In this document: one piece after another, positions 51,350-60,413 of the stretch
How positions within the stretch are numbered: position 1 is the stretch's first letter
How the letters are laid out: every line of letters begins with the position of its first letter
DNA from: Clostridium sp. HBUAS56010
Lineage (GTDB): Bacteria > Bacillota > Clostridia > Lachnospirales > Lachnospiraceae
Reading direction: 5' to 3'
NCBI RefSeq assembly: GCF_007115105.1
Contig: NZ_SULJ01000011.1
Location: 81,397 to 145,396 of the forward strand
DNA length: 64,000 nt
Translations under genes and position numbers: made by a program
Notes under the pieces: model-generated
The model's input: the letters and a program-made list of their open reading frames with translations, nothing else
What the model was told of the DNA's origin: nothing
Databases searched by the model: none

Positions 51350-52588
51350 CTAAGCCTCAAACTTCTTTACAAGAATACTGGCATTGTGTCCGCCAAATCC
51401 CAGGGAATTGCTGATGGCATATGTTACATCACAAGCAACACCATCACCCTTTGTATAATTTAAGTCACAGCCTTCTCCTTCTTCTAAAAGCCCTGCTGTG
51501 GCATGAACAAATCCGTCTGTAATTGACTTGATACATGCAATGAATTCCACTCCGCCTGCTGCACCAAGTAAATGTCCAACCATGGATTTTGTAGAACTAA
51601 TCTTCACATTCTTCGCATAATCACCAAGAGCCGCCTTAATCGCAAGGGTCTCAAATAAATCATTGTGATGGGTACTGGTTCCATGTGCGTTAATATAATC
51701 AAGATCTTTTGCTGTAATGCCTGCATCTGCCATGGCATCTGTCATCGCTCTTGCAGCACCGCTTCCATCTTCTGCAGGAGAAGTAATATGATATGCGTCA
51801 GAGGTTGAACCATATCCAACCACTTCTCCATAGATGGTTGCGCCTCTTCTTATTGCATGCTCCAATTCTTCCAATACAACCACGCCAGCGCCTTCTCCCA
51901 TTACGAATCCGCTTCTGTCCTTATCAAAAGGGATAGAAGCACGAAGGGGATCTTCTGATGTGGTAAGGGCAGTGAGTGCCGTAAATCCAGCCACACCAAT
52001 AGGCGTAATACTGGATTCCGCACCACCGGCTACCATTGCATCTGCTTCTCCATACTGAATGGAACGAAACGCCTCGCCAATGGAGTTGGTTCCTGTGGCA
52101 CATGCCGTCACAACGTTAATACATTTGCCCTTTAGTCCAAACTGAATACTCACATTTCCAGCAGCCATATTGGATATCATCAAAGGAACCAAAAGGGGAT
52201 TCACTCTTCCCGGCCCTTTTTCCAGCAGTTTCTTATATTCCCGTTCCATTGCCTGCAGACTTCCGATTCCACAACCTACACTGACACCAATACGGAACGG
52301 ATCCTCTTTTTCCATATTAAGCCCGGACATCTCCAGCGCACCCTTACTTGCAGCAACCGCAAACTGTACAAACCGCTCCATACGCCTTGCTGCTTTTGGG
52401 TCCATATATTCCTTTGGATCAAAATCTTTTACTTCTGCTGCCAGCTTTGCCTTATATTCTGAGGTGTCGAACTGGGTAATCGGCCCGATTCCAACCTTTT
52501 TTTCCTTTAATCCATTCCAAAAACTTTCGACATCATTTCCAATCGGTGTAATGGCTCCCATACCGGTTACTACGACTCTTCTCTTCAT
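51350..52588 (-). CDS. fabF: 3-oxoacyl-ACP synthase II
   Basis: 412 residues. It starts MKRRVVVTGMGAITPIGNDVESFW and has the catalytic Cys in NVVTACATGTNSIGEAFR and the two His in YINAHGTSTHHNDLFE and STKSMVGHLLGAAGG. This elongation condensing enzyme extends acyl-ACP with malonyl-ACP. It is followed after a 10-bp gap by accB. Confidence 0.97.
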   Translation of the reverse strand: MKRRVVVTGMGAITPIGNDVESFWNGLKEKKVGIGPITQFDTSEYKAKLAAEVKDFDPKEYMDPKAARRMERFVQFAVAASKGALEMSGLNMEKEDPFRIGVSVGCGIGSLQAMEREYKKLLEKGPGRVNPLLVPLMISNMAAGNVSIQFGLKGKCINVVTACATGTNSIGEAFRSIQYGEADAMVAGGAESSITPIGVAGFTALTALTTSEDPLRASIPFDKDRSGFVMGEGAGVVVLEELEHAIRRGATIYGEVVGYGSTSDAYHITSPAEDGSGAARAMTDAMADAGITAKDLDYINAHGTSTHHNDLFETLAIKAALGDYAKNVKISSTKSMVGHLLGAAGGVEFIACIKSITDGFVHATAGLLEEGEGCDLNYTKGDGVACDVTYAISNSLGFGGHNASILVKKFEA

Positions 52589-52647
52589 CTCATCTCTCCT
52601 CTGCTCTTTTAATGCCCATAATCAGGGCAAGAGGTTTCCCTTCTGCC

Positions 52648-53385
52648 TTATGCCATACCGCCATCTACGCAAAGTACCTGGCCTGTAATATAACCTGCTT
52701 CTTCTGATGCCAGAAAAGCCACCGCACCGGCAACATCTTCCGCAGTTCCGAACCGTTTCATTGGAATCTGCTCTAATGTGGCTGTCTTTACGGAGTCTGG
52801 AAGCACCTCTGTCATATCTGTCTTAATATAACCTGGAGCAACTGCATTTACCGTGATCCCCCTGCTGGACGCTTCTCTTGAAAATGACTTTGTCATGCCA
52901 ATCACCCCTGCTTTTGCAGCACTGTAATTGATCTGACCTGCATTGCCCATTACTCCGGTAACAGAGGAAATATTAATAATTCTTCCGCCCCTCTGTTTAA
53001 TCATCTGGCGGGACACATGCTTCATGCAGTTAAATACTCCTTTTAAGTTAGTATTAATCACTGCATCAAACTCTTCCTCAGACATCTTCATCAAAAGATT
53101 ATCTCTGGTAATTCCTGCATTGTTCACTAAAATATCAATTTTCCCGAATTTTTTAATAACAGATGCAAAAAGCTCTCCTGCACTCTCATAATCGGATACA
53201 TTGCATTTTACTGCTTCTGCCTTTCCGCCATTCGCCTCAATTTCCTTTACCACTTCCTGAGCCTTCTCTTCAGAACCATTATAATTCACAATTACGGTTG
53301 CGCCCTGACTTCCCAGTTTTATGGCAATGGCACGGCCGATTCCTCTGCTGGCTCCGGTTACCACCGCTATTTTACCTTCTAACAT
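52648..53385 (-). CDS. fabG: 3-oxoacyl-ACP reductase
   Basis: 245 residues of the short-chain dehydrogenase family. The NADPH motif is VVTGASRGIGRAIA, the NNAG motif is LVNNAGITRDNLL, and the catalytic Ser-Tyr-Lys is NISSVTGVMGNAGQINYSAAKAG; it ends TGQVLCVDGGMA. It reduces 3-oxoacyl-ACP in each elongation round. Confidence 0.97.
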   Translation of the reverse strand: MLEGKIAVVTGASRGIGRAIAIKLGSQGATVIVNYNGSEEKAQEVVKEIEANGGKAEAVKCNVSDYESAGELFASVIKKFGKIDILVNNAGITRDNLLMKMSEEEFDAVINTNLKGVFNCMKHVSRQMIKQRGGRIINISSVTGVMGNAGQINYSAAKAGVIGMTKSFSREASSRGITVNAVAPGYIKTDMTEVLPDSVKTATLEQIPMKRFGTAEDVAGAVAFLASEEAGYITGQVLCVDGGMA

Positions 53386-53404
53386 CTTATTACCTCCTCT
53401 GCAA

Positions 53405-54319
53405 TCAAACAGATAACTTATTAAGATCTTCCAGTTTCTCTATATTAAAGACTTTCACATCTCTCGTAATCTTCTTCATAAATCCTGCCAGTGTTTTCCC
53501 TGGTCCGATTTCAATAAACGTATCCACACCATCCAACAGCATAGTCTCCACACTCTGCTGCCAGCGCACGGAAGAGGATACCTGCCGTTTTAACAAATCT
53601 CTTACCAATGCTTTATCTGTTACAAGCTTAGCTGTTACATTGGATATGTATGGGATCTGAGGATCATTGATTGTAACACTCTCTAACACCTCACCCAGCT
53701 TTTCTCCTGCCTCTGTCAGCATCTTAGAATGGAACGGGCCGCTTACATTCAGCATAATGGCACGTTTCGCTCCTGCCTGCAAAAGCTTTTCGTTGGCGTC
53801 TTCCACCTTTTCTTTCTTTCCGGAAATAACAATCTGTCCAGGGCAGTTATAATTGGCGATCTGGACTCCCTCCATGCCGCTTAATACTTCTTCAATTGCA
53901 GAAGCATCCAACGCAAGAATGGCAGCCATTGCCCCAACCCCAGCCGGAACTGCTTCCTGCATAAGAATTCCTCTTTGTCTTACGGTCCGAATCGCATCTT
54001 CATCGCTCATCACACCAGAGGCCGCAAGTGCACAGTATTCTCCCAGGCTCAGTCCTGCAGATACAGAAGGTTTGATTCCCGTTTCTGCTTCCAGAACCCG
54101 CATCATGGCAATGCTGGTGGTCACCATGGCAGCCTGGGTATATTCTGTAATATCCAGCCGGTCATTTTTCTCAAAACACAGCTCCGGCACAGAAAATCCA
54201 AGAAGGGCAGAAGCCTTGTCGTATATCTCTTTTCCAATTGATGTCTGTTCATAAAAATCCTGACCCATACCACAGTACTGGGCACCCTGGCCCGGGAAAA
54301 TAAATGCAATCTTGCTCAT
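53405..54319 (-). CDS. fabD: Malonyl-CoA:ACP transacylase
   Basis: 304 residues. It starts MSKIAFIFPGQGAQYCGMGQDFYE and has the nucleophile motif GLSLGEYCALAASG, the Arg of VRQRGILMQEAVP, the His in NVSGPFHSKMLTEAG and the late motif FIEIGPGKTLAGFMKKI. It loads malonate onto ACP. Confidence 0.97.
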   Translation of the reverse strand: MSKIAFIFPGQGAQYCGMGQDFYEQTSIGKEIYDKASALLGFSVPELCFEKNDRLDITEYTQAAMVTTSIAMMRVLEAETGIKPSVSAGLSLGEYCALAASGVMSDEDAIRTVRQRGILMQEAVPAGVGAMAAILALDASAIEEVLSGMEGVQIANYNCPGQIVISGKKEKVEDANEKLLQAGAKRAIMLNVSGPFHSKMLTEAGEKLGEVLESVTINDPQIPYISNVTAKLVTDKALVRDLLKRQVSSSVRWQQSVETMLLDGVDTFIEIGPGKTLAGFMKKITRDVKVFNIEKLEDLNKLSV

Positions 54320-54335
54320 TGTCTCAAACTCCTTA

Positions 54336-55259
54336 TTAACGGCGTAACAACTTCTTCGCCTGTTCCATCATCTCTTCAATCATCTCTTTACAGGTCTGTT
54401 CCCGACTGACCATTCCTGCAATCTGTCCTGCCATCACCGTACCATTGGTAATGTCTCCCTCCTGAACTGCCTTTCTAAGGGCACCAAGAGTTAAATACTC
54501 CAGTTCTTCAAAGGATTTCCCCTCCTGCTCCAGTTTCACATACTCTCTGGTCATCTGATTTCTTAAACTTCTGACCGGATGTCCGTGTGTACGCCCTGTT
54601 ACTGCAGAATCAATATCCTTTGCTTTGATAATACGCTGTTTGTAATTCTCATGGACAATGGACTCCTTTGAAACCACAAACCGGGTTCCAACCTGGACTC
54701 CTTCGGCACCAAGCATGAAAGCGGCTGCAATACCTCTTCCATCACCAATTCCGCCTGCTGCAATCACTGGAATGGACACTGCATCACATACCTGAGGTAC
54801 CAGAGTCATTGTCGTCTGTTCTCCGATGTGACCGCCAGATTCATTTCCCTCTGCAACCACAGCGTCGGCTCCATACCGCTCCATCCGTTTTGCAAGTGCC
54901 ACGGAAGCAACCACTGGAATCACCTTAATACCGGCTGTCTTCCACATATCCATATATTTCTCCGGATTACCAGCCCCTGTTGTTACTACATGGATGCCTT
55001 CCTCCACAATCACCTTTGCCACTTCCTCTGCGTGAGGACTTAACAGCATAACATTTACGCCAATCGGCTTTTTTGTCAATTCCTTTGCCTTGCGGATTTC
55101 TTCACGCACCACTTCTCCCGGCGCATTCGCTCCGCCAATCAGTCCCAGACCTCCGGCTTCTGATACCGCTGCTGCCAGATGATGCTCCGCCACCCAGGCC
55201 ATTCCGCCCTGAACAATCGGATATTCGACTCCTAAAAGTTCCGTAATTCTGGTTTTCAT
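54336..55259 (-). CDS. fabK: Enoyl-ACP reductase II, FMN-dependent
   Basis: 307 residues. It starts [43 protein letters not shown]. The His is in EGNESGGHIGEQTTM and the FMN phosphate loop is IAAGGIGDGRGIAAAFMLGAEGVQVGTRFV. FabK replaces FabI in many Firmicutes and is insensitive to triclosan, as is known for the family. Its ATG overlaps the acpP stop (TAATG). Confidence 0.95.
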   Translation of the reverse strand: MKTRITELLGVEYPIVQGGMAWVAEHHLAAAVSEAGGLGLIGGANAPGEVVREEIRKAKELTKKPIGVNVMLLSPHAEEVAKVIVEEGIHVVTTGAGNPEKYMDMWKTAGIKVIPVVASVALAKRMERYGADAVVAEGNESGGHIGEQTTMTLVPQVCDAVSIPVIAAGGIGDGRGIAAAFMLGAEGVQVGTRFVVSKESIVHENYKQRIIKAKDIDSAVTGRTHGHPVRSLRNQMTREYVKLEQEGKSFEELEYLTLGALRKAVQEGDITNGTVMAGQIAGMVSREQTCKEMIEEMMEQAKKLLRR

Positions 55260-55492
55260 TACGCTTCCACGCCCTTTGCTTTTAAATAGTCCATAACCTG
55301 CTGAACGGTTGTCAGTTTTTCTAAATCTTCGGAAGGAATCTCAACAGAGTACTCATCCTCAAGTGCCATAACCAGTTCAAATAAATCCAGTGAATCAGCT
55401 CCTAAATCCTCTTTAAAAGAAGATTCTGCGGTAATGGTTGCTGCCTCCACATTTAACTGCTCTGCGATGATTTCCTGCATTTTCTCTAACAT
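55259..55492 (-). CDS. acpP: Acyl carrier protein
   Basis: 77 residues, strongly acidic, with the phosphopantetheine Ser in [21 protein letters not shown]. An operator-like palindrome lies 49 bp upstream between fabH and acpP, so transcription of the rest of the operon may be set here a second time. GAGGAG precedes the ATG. Confidence 0.96.
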   Translation of the reverse strand: MLEKMQEIIAEQLNVEAATITAESSFKEDLGADSLDLFELVMALEDEYSVEIPSEDLEKLTTVQQVMDYLKAKGVEA

Positions 55493-55540
55493 AATTAAAA
55501 TCTCCTCTTCTTTTCTTAATCAAAAATTTTTATATTCTAT

Positions 55541-55559
55541 TACTTTGATTTTCAAAGTA
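55541..55559. promoter_or_regulatory. Operator-like palindrome before acpP
   Basis: TACTTTGATTTTCAAAGTA is a perfect 8-3-8 inverted repeat in the fabH-acpP gap. On the minus strand its TTGAAA could be a -35 with TAAAAA 17 bp further. It resembles the FabT-type (MarR family) fatty acid operators of Firmicutes, and a second copy is at the fabH promoter. Confidence 0.7.
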
Positions 55560-55572
55560 TTAGTTAAAATCA

Positions 55573-56538
55573 TTACCACTCTAACAGAGTGGCTCCCCAG
55601 GTAAGTCCTGCACCAAAGCCAGCGAGTATAACCTTATCTCCCGGCTCTAACTTTCCTTCCCGGTTCATCTCATCCAGTAAAATCGGTACCGTAGCCGCCG
55701 ATGTATTCCCAAACCTGTCTAAATTGGTCGGAAACTTCTCCATAGGTATCTTTAACCGCTTTGCGATGGATTCAAAAATCCGGTAATTTGCCTGATGCAA
55801 AATAAAATATTTAATTTCATCTATAGGAGTTCCGCTTTCAGAAAGCACCTTTTTAATTGCTTCCGGCACTGTCTTAACGGCAAACTTAAACACTTCCTGC
55901 CCATCCATGGTCATATAACCAAGCTCCGGTTCCTTTTGTGTAAGAAAACTCTCCGTTGTCCTCGCCCTGCATTCCAAAGCACTTCCCCGGCTGCCGTCAG
56001 ATCCCATAACCATATGAATCAGTCCTGTTTCCTCTGCCCGGACCACGGCTGCTCCCGCACCGTCTCCGAATAAGACACAGGTACCTCTGTCCTTCCAGTC
56101 AATCAGCTTACTCAAAGTATCTGCTCCAATGACCAGCCCTGTCTTATAGATTCCTGCCTTAAAAAAGCTATGGACTGTATTCAGTCCGAATATAAATCCG
56201 GAACAAGCGGCACTGATATCAAAAGCCACTGCATTCTTCGCTCCAATGGCTGCCTGCACTTCACATGCTCCGCTTGGAAAACAGTAATCCGCTGAAGAAG
56301 TAGCCAGAACAATAATGTCTAGATCTTCCGCTGAAATTCCTGCCTGTTTTATAGCTTCTCTGGCAGCAATCTCTGCCATATGGGAAGTTCCTGATTCTTC
56401 GGACGCAATCCTTCTTTCCCTGATTCCGGTTCTGGTACGAATCCATTCATCATTGGTTTCCACGATCTTTGCCAGATCGTCATTGGTCACCACCCGTTCC
56501 GGGACAGAAGAACCTGTTCCAATAATTTTAGTTGTCAT
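55573..56538 (-). CDS. fabH: 3-oxoacyl-ACP synthase III
   Basis: 321 residues. It has the N-terminus MTTKIIGTGSSVPERVVTNDDLAKIVETNDEWIRTRTGIRERRI, the catalytic Cys in AFDISAACSGFIFGL, the His in KYFILHQANYRIFE and the Asn in FGNTSAATVPILL. It starts fatty acid synthesis from acyl-CoA and malonyl-ACP. A frame opening at GTG 56550 contains the GGGGGAA ribosome binding site, so ATG 56538 is used. It is the first gene of the operon. Confidence 0.97.
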   Translation of the reverse strand: MTTKIIGTGSSVPERVVTNDDLAKIVETNDEWIRTRTGIRERRIASEESGTSHMAEIAAREAIKQAGISAEDLDIIVLATSSADYCFPSGACEVQAAIGAKNAVAFDISAACSGFIFGLNTVHSFFKAGIYKTGLVIGADTLSKLIDWKDRGTCVLFGDGAGAAVVRAEETGLIHMVMGSDGSRGSALECRARTTESFLTQKEPELGYMTMDGQEVFKFAVKTVPEAIKKVLSESGTPIDEIKYFILHQANYRIFESIAKRLKIPMEKFPTNLDRFGNTSAATVPILLDEMNREGKLEPGDKVILAGFGAGLTWGATLLEW

Positions 56539-56622
56539 ATATTCCCCCACTCATGCCCTGTTGTAATGCTTCTTCCAATGCTTTACTCCCGCATGTTTCG
56601 TTGGATTGTTTAATCTATCAAA

Positions 56623-56670
56623 TATTTTGAAATTCAAAGTAATTTTATTAAAAGATCAATCAATTGTCAA
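56623..56670 (-). promoter_or_regulatory. Promoter and operator of the fatty acid operon
   Basis: TTGACA (56670-56665) and TAAAAT (56647-56642) with a 17-bp spacer on the minus strand. TACTTTGAATTTCAAAATA (56641-56623) begins directly after the -10 and covers the expected start point, differing from a perfect palindrome at one position. A repressor bound there would block initiation. Confidence 0.75.
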
Positions 56671-56678
56671 GAGAATTT

Positions 56679-57545
56679 TTATAAATCATTTTTTATCAAG
56701 TACTGATAAACCTCTCTTTTGCTGATTCCCCGGTCTTTTGCCACCATACGCATAGCCTCTTTTTTCTCCGTTCCCTGAGCCGCATAAAGTGCCATATGTT
56801 CCTCAATGGACATCTCCTCAAATGCCTTTGTTTCCTCTTCTCTTATCTCCTGAATGCTCTTTCCTTCAATCACAATCACGCATTCTCCCCTGGGTTCTTC
56901 TAAGCCATAAACTCTTATTGCCTCCTCAAAACTGGTGCGATAAGCCGTCTCATACCGTTTAGTCAGTTCCCTGCATATGGTAATGTTCCGGTTTCCCAAT
57001 GCCTCATAGAGTTCATTTAAAGTCCTTAACAGCCGATGGGGTGCCTCATAGATTACAATTGTCCTGGTTTCATTCTTTAATTCCTCTAAAATCCACTGCT
57101 TTTCCTTCTTATCCGCAGGCAAAAAAGCCTCAAAACAAAACCGTCTTGTAGCAAGCCCTGAGAGAGTCAGAGCCGTAATACAGGCAGCCGGTCCGGGAAG
57201 GGAGGTAAGTTCAACTCCAGCCTCATAGCACTGCCTTACAAGCTCCTCTCCCGGGTCTGAGATACCCGGAGTTCCTGCATCTGTAATCAATGCGATCGTC
57301 ACTCCCTGTTTCATCTGATCCACCAGATATCTTGCCTTCTCCACCTTATTAAACTCATGGTAGCTGGTCATAGGGGTCTTTATATCAAAATGATTTAAAA
57401 GCTTAATGCTGTGTCTGGTATCCTCCGCCGCAATTAAATCAACTTCCTTTAATGTGTTCAGAACCCTTAAAGTAATGTCATCAAGGTTTCCAATCGGCGT
57501 TGCACAAAGATACAATTTACCTTTTTTTTCTTCCACTTCTATCAC
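56679..57545 (-). CDS. rsmI: 16S rRNA (cytidine-1402-2'-O)-methyltransferase
   Basis: 288 residues. It has LYLCATPIGNLDDITLRVLNTLKEVDLIAAEDTRHSIKLLNHF, LITDAGTPGISDPGEELV, LPGPAACITALTLSG and FEAFLPADKKEK, the signatures of RsmI (SAM-dependent, tetrapyrrole methylase fold). The frame opens with a TTG at 57578, but AAAGGA lies 7 nt before a GTG at 57545, which is the preferred start. Its stop is only 9 bp from the -35 of the fatty acid promoter and no terminator is visible between. Confidence 0.93.
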   Translation of the reverse strand: MIEVEEKKGKLYLCATPIGNLDDITLRVLNTLKEVDLIAAEDTRHSIKLLNHFDIKTPMTSYHEFNKVEKARYLVDQMKQGVTIALITDAGTPGISDPGEELVRQCYEAGVELTSLPGPAACITALTLSGLATRRFCFEAFLPADKKEKQWILEELKNETRTIVIYEAPHRLLRTLNELYEALGNRNITICRELTKRYETAYRTSFEEAIRVYGLEEPRGECVIVIEGKSIQEIREEETKAFEEMSIEEHMALYAAQGTEKKEAMRMVAKDRGISKREVYQYLIKNDL

Positions 57546-57574
57546 TTCTGGTTCCTTTCTTTCCCAATATAAAC

Positions 57575-58312
57575 TCAATACCCATAGATGGTATATATCT
57601 CTTCTGTATACACACCCTGTTCCTTGTATACAACAATCGGTGATTCTACTTTAATCATGGTTCTTCCACCCCTTACCGACTCGATTAAAACCATATTGGC
57701 ATCCCGGTCCACAAACGGATGAACCATCTTCATCCGCTTCGGTTCCAGTCCATAAGATTTTAAAGCTGTTATAATCTCAATCAGACGATGGGGTCTGTGT
57801 ACCATATAAAACCTTCCTCCAGGGCGAAGCAGCCTTGCAGATTCCCTCACTACATCATCGAGAGTACACAGCACTTCATGCCGGGCAATCGCCTTTGGCA
57901 CATGAGGGTTTTTAAGTCCATGAGCATCATTCATATAGGGCGGATTGGACGTTACTACGTCAAAGGAAGCCGCACCAAATAGCCGGCTGGCTTCCTTTAT
58001 ATCTCCCGTAACAATGTTTATCTTCTCTTCCAGATGGTTTAATGCCACACTCCGTCTTGCCATATCCGCCATCTCTTCTTGTATCTCAAGACCGGTATAA
58101 TGAATTCCGTCATACTTTGCTTCCAGTAGTAGGGGAATAATACCAGTGCCTGTCCCTAAATCAATGGCTCTTTCCCCTTGCTTTACCTGCGCAAACCCTG
58201 ATAAAAGAACTGCATCCATTCCAAAACAGAATCCATCCCTCTTCTGTATAATCTGGTATCCATTCCTTTGCAGATCATCAATCCGTTCGTTCTCTTTTAA
58301 TTCAGTTATCAT
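57575..58312 (-). CDS. trmN6: tRNA1(Val) adenine-N6-methyltransferase, TrmN6 family
   Basis: 245 residues. It has the SAM motif IDLGTGTGIIPLLLEAKYDGIHYTGLEIQ and the N6-methylase motif VVTSNPPYMN. The N-terminal DGFCFGMDAVLLSGFA is characteristic of the YabB/TrmN6 group. Its start overlaps the ricT stop by 11 bp. The neighbourhood ricT-trmN6-rsmI is conserved in Firmicutes. Confidence 0.9.
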   Translation of the reverse strand: MITELKENERIDDLQRNGYQIIQKRDGFCFGMDAVLLSGFAQVKQGERAIDLGTGTGIIPLLLEAKYDGIHYTGLEIQEEMADMARRSVALNHLEEKINIVTGDIKEASRLFGAASFDVVTSNPPYMNDAHGLKNPHVPKAIARHEVLCTLDDVVRESARLLRPGGRFYMVHRPHRLIEIITALKSYGLEPKRMKMVHPFVDRDANMVLIESVRGGRTMIKVESPIVVYKEQGVYTEEIYTIYGY

Positions 58313-59210
58313 CTAATTTGGATTTTCCTTCTTTTTTTTCCAGGGCCTCCAATGCCTTCAATTCAGCATCCGTTACCTGGTTCTTATCCCTTCTCCGTCT
58401 TGGTTTGAACTTCAACTGTTCCACCTTATACTCCCGGATTTCTTTTTCATCTTTTACTGTCACCACAACCTTAACCAACTGTCTTAATACGCTGACTGAA
58501 TGAACCTCCCCTTTCAGATTATCGTCCGTGGTAACAAAATCACCTACACTCGGAAGTTTGCTGTTAAGCTCCTCATAAGTTTCCTCTTCATTCTTTAAAC
58601 AGCACATCAGTCTGCCGCAGACACCAGATATCTTGGTTGGGTTCAGAGAAAGATTCTGTTCCTTCGCCATCTTAATAGAAACCGGTATAAACTCTGATAA
58701 ATAAGAATGGCAGCACAAGGTCCTTCCGCAGATTCCAACTCCGCCTATAATCTTGGTCTCATCCCTTACACCTACCTGGCGAAGTTCAATTCTGGTCTTA
58801 AATACGGAGGCAAGATCCTTCACAAGTTCCCTAAAATCAATTCTTCCATCGGCTGTAAAATAAAATAACACTTTATTATTATCAAACGTATACTCTGCAT
58901 CAATCAATTTCATCTGTAACCCATGCTTTTTGATCTTTTCCCTGCAGATTTTAAACGCATCTTTTTCTTTGTCATGATTCTTTTTTTCCACTTCATCATC
59001 AGCTTTTGTAGCCATGCGGATCACCGGCTTTAAGGGCTGAACAACCTTGTCCTCTTCCACTTCCCGACATCCCAGAACAACATAACCATACTCAACGCCT
59101 CTGGCTGTTTCCACAATCACATGATCCCCTGTCTTAATTCCAAGATTCATGGGATCAAAGTAATATATCTTCCCTGCATTCCTAAACCGAACGCCAATCA
59201 CCTTTACCAT
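58302..59210 (-). CDS. ricT: PSP1 domain protein RicT (YaaT)
   Basis: 302 residues. The PSP1 core has VIGVRFRNAGKIYYFDP, and the Cys cluster GGVGICGRTLCCHSYLSEFIPVSIKMAKEQNLSLNPTKISGVCGRLMCCL carries six Cys in CGRTLCC and CGRLMCC. In Bacillus RicT forms the Y complex that binds iron-sulfur clusters and directs RNase Y, with effects on sporulation. The C-terminus is basic. It is 3 bp downstream of holB. Confidence 0.93.
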   Translation of the reverse strand: MVKVIGVRFRNAGKIYYFDPMNLGIKTGDHVIVETARGVEYGYVVLGCREVEEDKVVQPLKPVIRMATKADDEVEKKNHDKEKDAFKICREKIKKHGLQMKLIDAEYTFDNNKVLFYFTADGRIDFRELVKDLASVFKTRIELRQVGVRDETKIIGGVGICGRTLCCHSYLSEFIPVSIKMAKEQNLSLNPTKISGVCGRLMCCLKNEEETYEELNSKLPSVGDFVTTDDNLKGEVHSVSVLRQLVKVVVTVKDEKEIREYKVEQLKFKPRRRRDKNQVTDAELKALEALEKKEGKSKLDDN

Positions 59211-59213
59211 TAA

Positions 59214-60203
59214 TTAGTTCTCCTTCATAACAAGCAGCATAAGTTCCATTGCCAGTTCCATATTTACATTGGCTTCCAGACGGATTCTTGCCTTATCAAT
59301 CGCCTTCAATATCAGTTCAATGCCGTCATAAGCACTGGCAGCACTCATCTCTTTCATTGTATTATATTCTTCCCTGAAAATCAGAAGATTCACATCCTGT
59401 GTTACTTTATACATTAAGACATCCCGATACCATAACTGCATAAAATCAAGACAATCATAAATATCCAGATTCTCATCCTTCATCTTCCTGATAAAAAGAA
59501 GCAATTCCGTAATATCCATGTCCTTCAAATGCTTTAACATATGAAGAAACTCCGTGTACAAAAACTGAAACTCTTCCGACGACGCCAAATGAATCGCCCT
59601 TCCTAAGTTTCCCCTTGCAAATGCAGCATAGATCTCCGACCTGCTCTCTCCTATCCCTAAAGCCCCCATCAGATAAGACTTTACGACCGAATCCTGCAAA
59701 GGTTTTAACTTTAGCTGTACACACCTTGAAAGAATGGTTGGCAGAAATGCCTCCTGATTGGTAGTTAGAAGCAAAATAATTGCATAAGACGGCGGCTCTT
59801 CGATGGTCTTTAACAGTGCATTCTGCGCCTGTACCGTCATCTTCTCCGCCTCATCAACAATATAAATCTTATAGTAGCTGCTGTAAGGACGAATCATAAT
59901 CGTATCATTGATCTGATCCCTGATATCATCTACACCGATGCTGGCTGGTTTCTCATGGCTCACATAAACCAGATCCGGATGATTTCCGCTCATCACCTGC
60001 TTACACGCATGGCACTGCATACAAGGTTCATCAAGTCCTTTTTCACATAAAAGCGCCATGGCAAACGCATTGGCAAGAGACTTCCTTCCCATTCCAGCTT
60101 CTCCTGATAATATATAAGCATGAGAAACATGGTTGGACCCAATGGCCTTTTGTAAATGTTCCTTGATTCTTTCATGACCGATAATATCCTTAAACCCCGG
60201 CAT
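59214..60203 (-). CDS. holB: DNA polymerase III delta-prime subunit
   Basis: 329 residues. It has the clamp-loader AAA fold, starting MPGFKDIIGHERIKEHLQKAIGSNHVSHAYILSGEAGMGRKSLANAFA with a modified P-loop (GEAGMGRKS), the zinc-type Cys cluster CEKGLDEPCMQCHACKQV, YIVDEAEKMTVQAQNALLKTIEEPPSYAIILLLT and the SRC motif (TILSRCVQLKLKPL). It is part of the replisome clamp loader. A promoter (TTGTGA 60309-60304, TATAAT 60286-60281, 17-bp spacer) opens the holB-ricT-trmN6-rsmI operon. Confidence 0.93.
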   Translation of the reverse strand: MPGFKDIIGHERIKEHLQKAIGSNHVSHAYILSGEAGMGRKSLANAFAMALLCEKGLDEPCMQCHACKQVMSGNHPDLVYVSHEKPASIGVDDIRDQINDTIMIRPYSSYYKIYIVDEAEKMTVQAQNALLKTIEEPPSYAIILLLTTNQEAFLPTILSRCVQLKLKPLQDSVVKSYLMGALGIGESRSEIYAAFARGNLGRAIHLASSEEFQFLYTEFLHMLKHLKDMDITELLLFIRKMKDENLDIYDCLDFMQLWYRDVLMYKVTQDVNLLIFREEYNTMKEMSAASAYDGIELILKAIDKARIRLEANVNMELAMELMLLVMKEN

Positions 60204-60280
60204 ACAAGCACCTCCCTACTATAATTCCAATTCATCTTTCTTTTCATTTCTTTCACCAGAAAAGAAAAAGAATTAAACTC

Positions 60281-60309
60281 ATTATATCATAGAATTTTTC
60301 CCATCACAA
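60281..60309 (-). promoter_or_regulatory. Promoter of the holB operon
   Basis: TTGTGA and TATAAT on the minus strand with a 17-bp spacer, about 78 bp before the holB start. It separates this operon from the guanylate kinase-like gene upstream. Confidence 0.7.
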
Positions 60310-60413
60310 GAAAGAAGTATTGGCAAATCCCTCATACAAAAAGAAGCATGGAAATCCCCTGTCCACAGTAATTTCCACACTCTTTTCTTATCTCCGTAAA
60401 TTTTATCTCATTT

